DNA of 64,000 bases from Cercospora beticola (Eukaryota; Ascomycota; Dothideomycetes; Mycosphaerellales; Mycosphaerellaceae), in the NCBI RefSeq assembly GCF_033473495.1, contig NC_088936.1:1302001-1366000 (forward strand). The letters are read 5' to 3'. Of this stretch, positions 37,423 to 48,800 are shown piece by piece (within the stretch, counting starts at the first letter, position 1; each line of letters opens with the position of its first letter). A program made the position numbers and the translations under genes. The notes beneath the pieces are model-generated. The model worked only from the letters and a program-made list of their open reading frames with translations, was not told the origin of the DNA and did not search any database.

Positions 37423-39239
37423 GCTCGCTGTTTGAGATGGGCAGTATTGGAAGATGGTCTTGTCTATCTCATAAGGTGTCGACCTTGAGTCCCGGTCGCA
37501 TATATATCCCACCTCATGGTCTCACACAATATCGACGCATCGCAAGCCCTAAGCAATGAATTTCTGCATTCAGCACGTGGATGCTCTCGTTGGGATCGAA
37601 TGAGACGCTTAGAAGCTATGCGGATGATAGCTTAGGAACTGGTCAGGCCCAGACTTAACAGCTGGACCTGCCCTCCCGCAGGGACTATGAACCGATGATC
37701 ATCCCGCTGAGCACAATATGACCGCGTTCGTCCAATAGACATACAGATCTGGGTCTCGTGCGACTAATGCAGGCCTCTTATGAGTAACTTCTGAGCTTCC
37801 ACGGTAGGGGCAACAGTGTAGCAAGGATGAATTGACAGAGTGGATGTTTGCGAATCGAAGTAAAAGTTGTGCCGAAGATTGAACGTCAACATCAAACACC
37901 GTCTGCCATCCTCTAGGGCCACGTGCCGGCAAGGATGATCTCTTTGCGCCTAGGTACCCTCGTGGCCAGGGATCTGTGTGGAGAGTAACTGGAACCCCTT
38001 GCAAAGGCTTCAATGCCCCACCGTTAGTTGAGCTTTCTCTCGGTTTGACTGCAGCAATCATGTCTCATATTCGGTGTATGTGGACCCTCGACACCGGCAT
38101 GCGTGGGTGCGCAATCCGACAGCGAGACTCTTGTCCCATCCGTGGTGTACACTGATACTGGAGAATATGCATCGAGAGTGCCACAGGAGGGCGCTTCCCC
38201 TGATGAGGGGGCTGTGCATCTACCTGTGACCCGTCATGTGCGGGCTGTGTTGCATGAACGAACGAGTACGCACAAGTTCGTTGTATAAGCATGGCCAGGT
38301 CAGAAGTACATGGGGCGCGAGCGATGTCGCTCACTGGGAAGTGATCCGAGAGTCGAATCAAGAAACTTAAGTCGGAGGTCGGTAGAGCTGCAAGTAAAAG
38401 TGAAGTTGAAGAGTCTTGATGTGCGGAACATGTTGTTCGTTGAGGAATGGAAATCCATTGGAGAAAATGATGTTGTAGGTTGGACTCCGTTGATGGCACA
38501 CCGGCCGTTCGCTGGCGCAACGCAGTGAATAGTTCGAAATGGCGGCTAGTGTCTCAAACCTCCCTTTTGCTGCTAGAGCTCAACGCCACATCACTCTGCG
38601 CTGACTTGCCTTCATGTCTGGCTTCTCGAAGCAAGGGAACTCCCTCGGTGTCATTCGGAGCAACGACAGCTGGGACTGCTATTCCTGGCATGAAATCCGA
38701 GCGTCAAGGGATGCTACTCGAGCCGCATGGTCGCATATTCTCCCTCGGAGACAGACAGCTGTCCTTTCGTGCATGTTCCTCAATCACAGCACGATCGTGA
38801 CCTCGGTCGGTGGCAGCTCTCCGCAGGATGCGTATGCTGATGAGCGATGTCTTGGAAACGGTTCGTTTCATCTGGCCGGAATGGAAGAGGACAGAGTGGT
38901 AGGTACTTCGCTCTGCGACTCTTTCATCGGTATAGGACTGATCTTCGGCCGTGCAGGGCACTCCTGTCTCGTCGATTGGCATCCACTATCCGAGGTGCGC
39001 GTCGAATCTACTGCCTCCATGATCTCATCATTTGTCTGTGAACCAGCACAGCTGGCTTGACGTGCATCGGGGGCATGCATGGGTTTCTTTCTGGCGGACA
39101 GGCAGTCTGTCGTATATGAACAGGCTGCGGATGGAAAGATTGTGCTTTCGTGAGGTGGCACCGTGATTTTTTCGTGGTGACTGCAAGGTACCTTGTAGCT
39201 TGGCTTGTACAGTGTGGAAGAGCTTCTGCTAAGTCGTAT
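37423..39239. other. Unmutated DNA without a supported gene
   Basis: Several open frames of 100-150 codons occur on both strands (for example minus 37699-38061, plus 38614-39060), but they overlap, lack domains and show no clear intron signals. I cannot tell whether they are decayed genes or chance. Confidence 0.5.
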
Positions 39240-39850
39240 TCAGCCTCCCCGGAAAAGCTTTGCGACCTTTATTTTCTGGCAAACTCCATTCGGTATATAG
39301 TCGGCCTGTGTCTCGCTGATGCTAGCCGTCCTAACGACGATGTCTCCACTCTTGAGCTGGTTAGCGGACATGATTTTGATCTCTGCTATCTGTTCGTTCG
39401 CGCTCTGTTTAAGGGCGCGGTCAATGTGGGATTTGAGATGCCGCGGGTTTATTGCGCGCAAGCGTTCAACGGTTACTGGGTTTCTAATGTTTACGATGAT
39501 TTTACGCTGGCTCTAGGTATATACGGTCTGTGTATGGTAAGGGTTGTGCGTCCTGCTAGCTAGTATACCGCTCGCTACTGCTGCTATATAGCTTATTAGC
39601 GCACTCTTATAATTCTGTAGGTTGTTATTCTTAACGTCCCTTATAATTATAACTCCTACCTTATCTACTTCTATCGCCTCTTTTGCTACTCCTTCGTTCT
39701 ATCGCTAACTATAGCGATTTTCTCTATTTATACGTTTATATCTCGTAGCTCTTTCTTTAAAGTATCTATTTTCTATAAAATTTCCTTTTTTATTACCTTC
39801 GCGTCTCGGCGTATCTCGTATAGCGCGCCTTAGATAGTAGTTATATTAGA
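39240..39850 (-). pseudogene. LINE ORF1 remnant, half unmutated and half RIP-mutated
   Basis: On the minus strand, about 39840-39660 reads as a charged coiled coil (EIRRDAKVIKKEI..., then KIDTLKKELRDIN with Gln positions now stops). From about 39510 down to 39240 follows a readable segment: NIRNPVTVERLRAINPRHLK, then RALKQSANEQIAEIKI and ANQLKSGDIVVRTAS. This is the coiled coil plus RNA-binding arrangement of Tad1-type LINE ORF1, which binds element RNA. The similarity ends near 39240-39290, so the element is truncated there. It belongs to a LINE other than LINE-A, whose plus-strand copy starts at about 39855. CA/TG are normal left of about 39560 and depleted to the right. Confidence 0.75.
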
Positions 39851-40299
39851 GAGAAAAAAAACAATAAACGCGCCCTAGTAGGCGACGACGACGACGGCGG
39901 GAGGCCTCGAGGCCTCCTAATACGCGATAATACCTCCCGACCGATACTATAACGCTACGAGTAGAGGAGGGAGTCTAGGAGAAGGAGGTTGCGACTCTAA
40001 CTCCTAGGCGGCCTAAATCTGCCTATAACTACCTCTCTCTAGCTAATAAGGCTAGAAAACAACTACTAATACTAATACTCTAAAACTAATAATCTAAAAG
40101 AACCTAAAAACACTTATAGAATAGATCTAGAGTTACCTCGATATCTAGATAACTCTTTCTCTCTTTCTAACTCTTCTCCTTCTCTAATAGGCCTAATAGG
40201 CCCTCCTCTACTTCGCTCTCTACTAAGAAGAGTCCTAGACTCTTTAAGCTATTTAGAAAACCCTCTAGAGCCGCCTAATACCTACTACTACTACCTCTA

Positions 40300-41100
40300 A
40301 AATATAGGCCTAGATAGCCTAAATTAGATATATAATACTAAAGCTCTAGCTTTAGGTATTTATAACTATCTTAGTAAGGATAGGAAACTAAGAAGAAAGG
40401 GAGATAGCAAAGAAGATAAGCTATAAAGAGCTTAGAAGGAAACTAGGAGTATAGTAGTTTAAGGCTATATAAAAGCTCCTAAGTAGAGACCTTAAAGTTA
40501 TTCTCTATAGAGAAGGAGAGAAAAGCAAGCTAGAGAAGGACTAGTCTTAGCTTAAGGCTATATACCTAGAGGCCTAGGTAGAGATACTAAGTACCTAGGT
40601 AATTATATATAGTATTAGGACATCCTAGAAGCTAGAGGATATAAATAGCTAGGTCTAACTCGACTAAGATAACCTTACCTAGTTCCTAGAGAGGCTTAAA
40701 ATTAGGAAGGCCTTTTAGCTTAAGAATTAGAGGGCAAGGGAAGAGACTAACTTCTTATTAGTAGTTATAGTAGTATAGGATAGATAAACTATAAGAGAAA
40801 TATATAGGAGAGGTATTACTATTAGGTTAATATAGTATATAGTAGAACTATACTACCTATAGTAGAGGATTATATAATACCTTAAGTATAATAGCTTTAG
40901 GTATATTACTACCTACTATAAAGCTATAGAAGATATATACGGAAACTATATAGGGAAGTATAGAATAGATAGCTATAAGGAGAAGAAAATTAAATACTAT
41001 AACTATAAGGGAGACTATAAGGCATACTCTCTCTAATATAGCTATAAAGCTACTATAAAGGCTAAAGTAAGAGTATTCTTAGAGTAGTTTAAAAAGCAAT
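40300..41100 (+). pseudogene. LINE-A copy 2 ORF1 remnant
   Basis: The charged coiled-coil part is near 40400-40560, and near the end (about 40975-41040) a zinc-knuckle-like stretch KYYNYKGDYKAYSL, in which Cys and His codons now read Tyr (TGC to TAC, CAC to TAC), as RIP predicts. ORF1 would bind the element RNA. Confidence 0.7.
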
Positions 41101-41479
41101 AGGAGATAGCCTTAGGCCTAATATAAGGAGATAGTAATATAGAACTCCTAATCCTTAAGAGGAAAGCTCTACTAGCTAAGCCTCTATAGAGGGATATTAG
41201 ATATAAAGGCAGGCTCCTAGGCACTATAGTAGTAGCAATAGCTAGTAGGAGGCAAGCAAGCAAGCTCTATTTCCCTCTTATATAGGAGAATAAGGACACT
41301 TAAGAGGTAATAAGTACTAACTAGGAAGATATAGATATTAACCTAATTAAGCTCCTTTCCTAAGAATCCTATAAATCTTATAAGTAGCTAAACCCTAATA
41401 ATCTACTAATATAATATTAATAGGTTAAACACTACCTAAACCCTACTACTAGATAGCTAAGCTATAGAAGAGGCTATAG

Positions 41480-44400
41480 TAATCGTACTATAAGAACTAT
41501 AGCTTAATACTATAAATAGTAGGACTAAAGCTAAGAAAGGATACTCTATAGTTCTCCTACTCTAGTAGAACCTAAGGGTAGCAATACTTATATTAGACAA
41601 AATTAGAACTAATAGCTAGAAACTACTTTTCTATAATATAGGTAACTTAGTAACTATCTAAGTCTAGATATCTATAGGAACTATCTCTATTTATAACTAC
41701 TATAACTCCTTAGAGCTAATAAGCTATAGATAAGAAGGGACTATCCCTATACTCTAAGAAGTACTATTATAAACTCTAGAGGATATAAAAGTAAACTATA
41801 TAGTAGTAGGAAACTTTAACCTCTACTACTTAAAATAGAAAGGAAATATAACCTAAACCTAATATACTATAGTAGATAAGCTTATTAAAATAATTATAGA
41901 GGCCTAACTATAGCTAGCTCTAGAGCTAGAGATAATTATATAGGAAAGATATATAGCTAGCTACTAAATATTAAACCTAGTCTTTATTAGCCTCTCTTTC
42001 TAAAACCTAATCTAAGAATATAAAGCTCTTCTAGAAGAGATATATAGCTCTAACTATATCTCTCTTAGGATAACTCTCTATATTAACTTCTAAAAGCTAA
42101 AAGGAAGAAGCTAGAGAAAGTAGTAGAAAGCTACTAACTAGGATAGAATCTAAGACCTTATAGCTTAAGATACTAACTAACTTAACTAACTTCTACTTAA
42201 TATAAAGAAATATCTAGATATACTAGCCTATAGAATATAATTCTCTATTTAGAGAATTATAGAGAAAATAGTTCTAATAGCTAAACTATTAAGCTATATA
42301 AAGATAGTATAGACCTAGGAATATAAAAAGACTATAAAGCTAGTAAGAAGAAAAAGAAGAGAATAGAGGAACTATAAGACAGAATAGAGCTATAAGCTAT
42401 ACTTTAAGGTATTATATATAAGAAGTAAGGCTATAAGGAGAGAGCAGAACCTAGCTTAGAGGAGACTAATAAAAGAAGTTATAGAGAACCCTAAGAAAAT
42501 CTAGAAAATAGCTAAATAGGCTAGAGAGAGAGCTAACTAAGAGCACTAGCTACTATACTTCCTAAGCCTAGCCGATATAGAGTATAATAGAGATACTAAT
42601 AAGAGGAAAGCTATAATCCTAGTAAGACACTTCTTCCTAGACCTAAGAGAGGCAGACTTAAGTAATATCTAATATGCCTAACTACTACTCTAATTCTAGA
42701 TAGAGGTTAAGGTTTAACTAAAGGAGATAGAAGGAGTCCTTAGGAAACTGCCTAGTAATAAGGCTCTAGGACCTAACTAAATACTAAACCTCCTACTAAA
42801 AGAGTATAGGGAATAACTTTCCCTAATCCTAGCTAAACTCTTTACTATATACCTAAGGATAGTATACTACTCTAAAGCCTTTAAGTACTCTATAATAGTA
42901 GTACTTAGGAAACTATAGAAGCTAGACTACTTAAAGCTAGGAGTATATAGACCTATTACCCTACTTAATATAATAGTAAAGGTCCTAGAAGCTATAGTTA
43001 CTAAAAGGATATTTAAGAAGACTAAAGAAAGGAAGCTCCTCCTAGAAGAACAAATAGGTACTAGGCCTAGCAGGTCTACTACCTTAGTATTAGACCTTAT
43101 TACTAAGTAAGTAAAAACTATCTAGGAAACTAAGCTAGGAGCTATAGTATCTATGCTCTGCCTCGATATCTTAGAGGCATTTAATAAAGTCTCCTACTAG
43201 AAGCTACTTTATAATATTAGAATAAAAGGCTTCCTAGACTATACTATTAGCTTTATCTAATTATTCCTCTAAGATAGGACTACCTGCCTAAGGCTTAGAG
43301 ACTTTATAGACTAACTAAGGCCCTAAAATATAGGAATTCCCTAAGGCTCTACTCTGTCTCTAATCCTCTTCCTCTTCTTTACTTCTACTCTACTCCTAAT
43401 ACTCTATAAAGGGACTACTTTAGTAATAGGATTTGTAGATAACTCTAATATTCTTATATATAGTATATTAATAGAGGATAACTATAGGCAACTTAAGAAA
43501 GCCTACTAGAAATATAAAGAATAGGTAAGGAGATATAGAGCAGAATTTGCACTATAGAAATATTAGCTAATCTACTTTACTAGGAGTAGAAAGCATAACT
43601 TTAAAGCTATAGTCTAAATCTAGGGATTTAATAGAGAACTACTACTATTACTTAGACTCCTCGGAGTATAGGTAGATACTAAACTTAAATAGAGCCTATA
43701 TATTAAATAAGTAGCAGAAAAGGGAGCCTACTAAATACAATTACTTTAGAGACTATATAAGTCTATATAGAGAGTATCCTTCTAAAAAGCAAGGTACCTC
43801 TATATAGTAGTAGTAAGACTAGCTATTACTTTTAGCTACTAAGTCTAGTCTAACCTAGAGAGTATATAAAGCTACTATAGGAACTTTACTAAACCTATTA
43901 AGAAGATCTAGAGGGAGGCCCTAAGGAACATTATAGGAGTATATAAGTTAGTTATAACTATAGTTCTAGAGAGAGAAGTAAACATTACTCCTTTCTATTT
44001 ATATATCTAGGACCTAGCTAGGTAAGCATTTAAAAAGCAAGATACCTAACCTATATACTAGTATATTAAAGATAGGTATAGGGAGATTAAAAGGCAAGTA
44101 TAAGTAGGAAAGAGAGTTAGGCAACCTATACTACTAACCTAAACTAGATAGGAGGAAATCCTCTAGATAGTATAAGGCTAAGAAATAACGATATAGGCAT
44201 ACCTAGGCAGTAAGGTATAGTAGGCTAAATACTAGTAGAATAGAAGATAGGAAAGGAATAAGAAAGAGAGAAGAGTAAGAGTAGAAGAGGAATAACTACT
44301 AGTATAGAAAACTACTACCTCCTCTGCTATTAGACTAACTCTATATAAAGGACTTACTAGACTAGAGAGCATAATAGTTATACTCTTAAGGACAGAGTAT

Positions 44401-44720
44401 ATTAGGATAAGGCAATACCTTACTAGAAGGAGAGTCCTAGGTTTTATACTAGACTACGAATATAGGCAGAGCTATAAGACACTAAAACATATATATATAT
44501 TCTGCCTAAAATAGAACGAGAGAAGACACTAGCTATTCTAGGCAGAGGCATCTATAAACTAGAAGGATCTAGCTAATATAAAGAGAGAGCTATATATAAT
44601 AGTAAGGTAGCTTATCTAAGAAGGGGTCCTAGACTAATTCTTACTTATAAGAGAAGAGATATAGGAGGAAAAGAGGAGAGAGAAGAGGAAGGATAGGGCC
44701 TAGTAAGAGGAGGACTTACT
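41480..44720 (+). pseudogene. LINE-A copy 2 ORF2 remnant (endonuclease and reverse transcriptase)
   Basis: ORF2 would nick the target and reverse-transcribe the element RNA there. The apurinic-type endonuclease part is marked by VVGNFNLYYLK (from VGDFNLHHP-type) at about 41803-41835. The reverse transcriptase shows SMLCLDI followed by AFNKVSY near 43150-43195 and GFVDNSNILIY at about 43429-43460, the catalytic YVDD/FVDD box with one Asp changed to Asn. The C-terminal region near 44440-44540 still reads as an end domain with an altered zinc-binding pattern. Stops throughout. Confidence 0.82.
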
Positions 44721-44900
44721 AGATACCTAGTATTGTCCGAAGGAAAACAGAAGCGAAGGAAGCGGCTACGTAGGCTATAAACAAAGAGATATACGAGGGT
44801 TTTTCGAAGGCTTTTCCCTTAACCGAAATCTATAGAGCGTACTACTTACTCTAGTTAAAAGAGGTAGACCGGCGTATAAGAATTATCTATCTATCTATAT

Positions 44901-45224
44901 TAGAGATATTCTATACTATTATAACGAACGTCGTCTTATTTTAGATTATTATCTATACGACTTCTATTAGTATAGTCTAGCTTCTAGTATAGTCGATATA
45001 GCTACGGATCTCTAGTAGATACTTTATAAGTTAGAGCGCGTACTCTCGATATTTAGTAAGCTATATTACTTCCTCTAGCTATAGCTCTACTATTATAGTA
45101 GATATAGTAGGCGACGCGTCTAACTATATAGTAATATAGAGCCTTCTTAGAGTAATATATTATACGTTATTATAACTAAATTCCGAAAAGTAAAATTCTC
45201 GCTATATTCGTATTTTCGGTAACT
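44901..45224. other. RIP-mutated spacer
   Basis: Between the LINE-A tail and the interspersed repeat; nothing recognised. Confidence 0.5.
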
Positions 45225-45825
45225 TTAATTATTATAGAGGTCTAAGAGGTAATAGCCTAAGGCTAGCTAGTATATATATAACTATAACTTCGGAGAGATA
45301 TCTATCTAACTAACGCTAGAGTTAATTAGGCGCTAAGATTTCGAAGAATATATAACTACTACTTCTAGAAGGTCGTAGTCGCTCTAGTATACTTTTAAGT
45401 ATTATCGGAAATATAAAAAGACTTAGAATAGTATACTAGGCTTCTATATATTAACTAATAAATTCTAGTCGATATAATTTCTAGCTACTATATATACTTT
45501 TACTCTAGCGAGCTACTATATATTAGAGAGTCTTATAATACGTCGTATAATAACCTATTTATAGTATAAGATATATAAGATATATAAGTAAGTAGAGATA
45601 AAATAAAGTATACTAGTAAGAGATAGAAAGATATACTAAAAAGACTTACTTATTCTAAGAGTAGAGGCTCGCTAATTACCTATATATCTATTATATCTCT
45701 CGAGGTAGTATACTTATTATAATATCGAAGCTTACTTACTCCTTATATATTTATAGCTCGGCTTCTATCTAGAAGATAGTATATACTTTTTATAGTATAT
45801 ACTATATCTATTAACTAATATATAT
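45225..45825. repeat. Interspersed repeat of unknown class, copy 2
   Basis: Direct-orientation match to 13735-14335, about 600 bp. It sits next to the 3' end of the minus-strand LINE-B and could be part of that element's tail, but copy 1 is not followed by LINE-B sequence. Confidence 0.7.
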
Positions 45826-45829
45826 ATTA

Positions 45830-48800
45830 TATTATATTATTTAATCTAGCTATATATAGATCTAATATTTATATAAGCTATCTCTAAGTATTAACTTTAT
45901 ATTTATACTCTCGTTTACTACTTTAACTTAGAAATATTTCTATATTAGTTTTTATATAAGTATAACTAGAAGAGCTACTTAGTAAGAGTACTATTAGATA
46001 TCTAATATAGAGCCTTAAGGTATAAACCTACCTATACTCTTAAGGAACGTAATTATAGCCTATACTATCTTTAGATTTAGCTACTATCTATCTCTATTAA
46101 CTACTAGTCTAGTCCTTAGGTCTTTCTTCCGACTTTTCTTCTCTAAAAGAAAGAATATATTACTCTATCTATCGCCTACTACCTCTTTTAATATTCGTCG
46201 TAGAGAAGTCTATAAGAGATAATATAGAATTATATACTTAATAGACTCTACTCTACTTCTATACTTATAGACTACGCTCTCTAGTTACTATATACGAGCT
46301 AGGTATTCGTATAAATAGATATAGCTAGTTCGTACTTATACTAGTATTTCTACGTCTTCGCGTATTAGCGCTCTATATAGCTAGAGTATATATCTCTCGA
46401 GTAGAGTACTATTAATTACGTATATATATTTCCTCTATACTAGTACCTTCTTAGGTACGTCGGCTTCGATTACTAATCGGAGTAGCCTAGAGCCTTTAGA
46501 ATATTCCTATATCTAGCGTTCGAGTTCTATACTCGAGATATATTCTATCGATATAGTTTCTTAGACTACGTAATATACTTTCTTATTCTCTATAATACTA
46601 TAATATCTAGGTATCTATAGTAACTTAATAGTAATATCTCGTTCTTATACGAGTTAGATCTCTTAGAGTATAGCTAATACTATCTCCTACGACTTCTTCG
46701 ATTAGCTACTAGTACTAATCTACTATAAATCTTCTTAACTATTAGATATAATCTATACTAGAGTATCTATCTTTTCGATATATCTAAGTACTATCTTAAT
46801 CGTATAGATCTTTATACTAGTAGTAGTATATATCGTTTCCCGCCTAATAGTCTCTTAATAGATAACCTCGTATATTAGTCTTCCCGATATATAAGAGTAC
46901 CTTATAACTATAATACCTACCTAACTATTTCTTACTAACGCGTTAGTATAGTATAGCTAGTATCGAGATAGAGTAGCTAGTAGGCGCTTATAAATATAGT
47001 ATACTTCTATTTTATTATATACTTACGCGGCGTCGTAGACGTTATACTATAGAGGTAACGCGTACGCGAGCTTCGGAGTAATACCGACTCCCTTTTTACT
47101 CTAAATAGCCTTATAATACCGAGTCTCGATTATAAATATCGAGCTTTTACTCCGGTCGTTCCTTCGTTCTATATCGTTTATAATAGACTATAACGAGTAT
47201 TACTATAGTAGCGCTCTTATATCTAGCGTATATTTAGCTATCTTCCTCGCTAGTTATATTTTAATCGCCTCTAGCTCTACTTTATCTTAGAGAATACTAG
47301 AAGAGACTATATAGAAGGCGCTAATAATCGCTTATATACCTATCTACTAGATTCTTTAGAGCCGGGTAATATACTATTAGACTCTAAGCCTTCCTAGAGT
47401 ATACTACGTAGATACTATATAATCGGTTATAATATCGATTACTACTCGATATAGCTAGTATATCTACCTCGGCCGAATACCTTATAGCTACCTAATAGCT
47501 AAGCATTTTTTCGTTACTATTATAATAATTCTATTAAAGTATACTATTATATTTAGCCGTATATCTAGTATAACTCCTAGGATCTTAATAACTTTCTAGA
47601 GTTAAATCTCGGAGCCGAAGAAGTATAGGATAGTATTCGCTACTACGTCTAATACTATTTATTTAAAGTAGATAAACCTAGTCTTACTTACTTCGAACGT
47701 CGCTCTACTATCCTCTAACTACTACTCTACCTATTATAGTACTTCGACCTATAATTTCTTAGTAGTTTCCTTATAATTAGCGCCTATCTACTACGCTATA
47801 AAATCGTCGGCGAACTCTAGCGACCTACTACGCTTATCGATTTTACTTTCTACTAGATCTACGTTATAGAATATATATAGAATAGAAGAGAGCAGAGATT
47901 CTTAAGTTATAAATATAATTCTTTAAGAAACGCTACTTCTATATACCGAAATAATTAATAGGTAGTAAATAGAACCTTTCTATAAGATATAATAGCCTCG
48001 CTATAATAATAGCCTCGAGGCCTTTACTAATTATTAATAGTAACGAGATTAGTCGATATACTTTAAGTACTATATAGTCTAACTTACTCGGCTTTTTTAG
48101 CGTAATAATCCTAGCCGTCTACTACGAATAGAGTACGTAGTCTAGATCTAGTAACGTTTAGTAGATCTATTATATCTATAGGCCGATATACTATAGAAGG
48201 CGCCTCTAGATATCGAATATAATCTCGTCTTCTCTAGGTATCTTTTTTAGGTTCTACTAGAAGATAGCCTAGTATATCTCTTCGGATATAATATATAGAA
48301 GTTCGTAAGGTATACTTAGCTTTTATACTATCGTTCGCGCCTTACTCGCTTATTTACTCGACTTTAGTTCTAGTAGAATAGAAAAGAATACTACTATTAG
48401 TATATTAGCTTTCGCTTTATCTATCTCTACTATAGTATTATTCTTTACTAATATCGGAACTACGTTCGCTTAGAATATAGTATAGGTATAGCTATTCGCT
48501 TTCTAGATATTATTCGAGTCTACTAAGAACTCTTTCTAATATTCTCTCTTCTATTTCTCTATATACTAGAAGTACTCCTTATAGAATCTTTAAAGAGCTT
48601 ACCTCGCCTCTAATATATCCTTCTCTCGTTACTATAGAGTTATTATATAGTTACGAGATACTAAGAGCGTTTCCTATAGTAGTAAGAGGTCGGATAACTA
48701 CTATCTCTTCGTATATAGAGATAGCTTCGCTCGTAGTATATATTAATAGATAATGTTCTTTACGATCTAGAGAAAGCGCTCTATAGTATTATCTAGTATC

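Larger units (their letters stand above)
39855..44900 (+). mobile_element. LINE-A copy 2: near full-length Tad1-like LINE
   Basis: About 5.0 kb, reverse complement of the 821-11998 copy minus Copia-1. The 5' end has the CGCGCC/GAC-repeat block and the 18-bp palindrome at 39900-39917; the 3' end is a TATC tail at 44886-44900. ORF1 and ORF2 are both recognisable and both closed by TAG/TAA stops. Mutation is strong but incomplete: islands of unchanged codons remain in the reverse transcriptase. Confidence 0.9.

Noticed and set aside
37699..38061. Minus-strand 120-codon frame with an ATG, and the frame just upstream (38065-38520)
   Set aside because: No recognisable domain or splice signals joining them, and the upstream frame has no ATG at its start. 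Left as unsupported.
38614..39060. Plus-strand 148-codon frame starting with ATG
   Set aside because: No domain, overlapping frames on both strands and no intron or homology cue; could be chance in balanced-composition DNA.
34273..39239. tRNA, rRNA or CRISPR-like features
   Set aside because: None found by eye; repeats seen are microsatellites, minisatellites and transposons.
39150..39563. Plus-strand 137-codon frame
   Set aside because: Antisense shadow of the LINE ORF1 remnant, which has clear family residues on the minus strand.
41042..41263. Minus-strand 73-codon frame inside LINE-A copy 2
   Set aside because: Hydrophobic antisense reading of the LINE coding region; chance.
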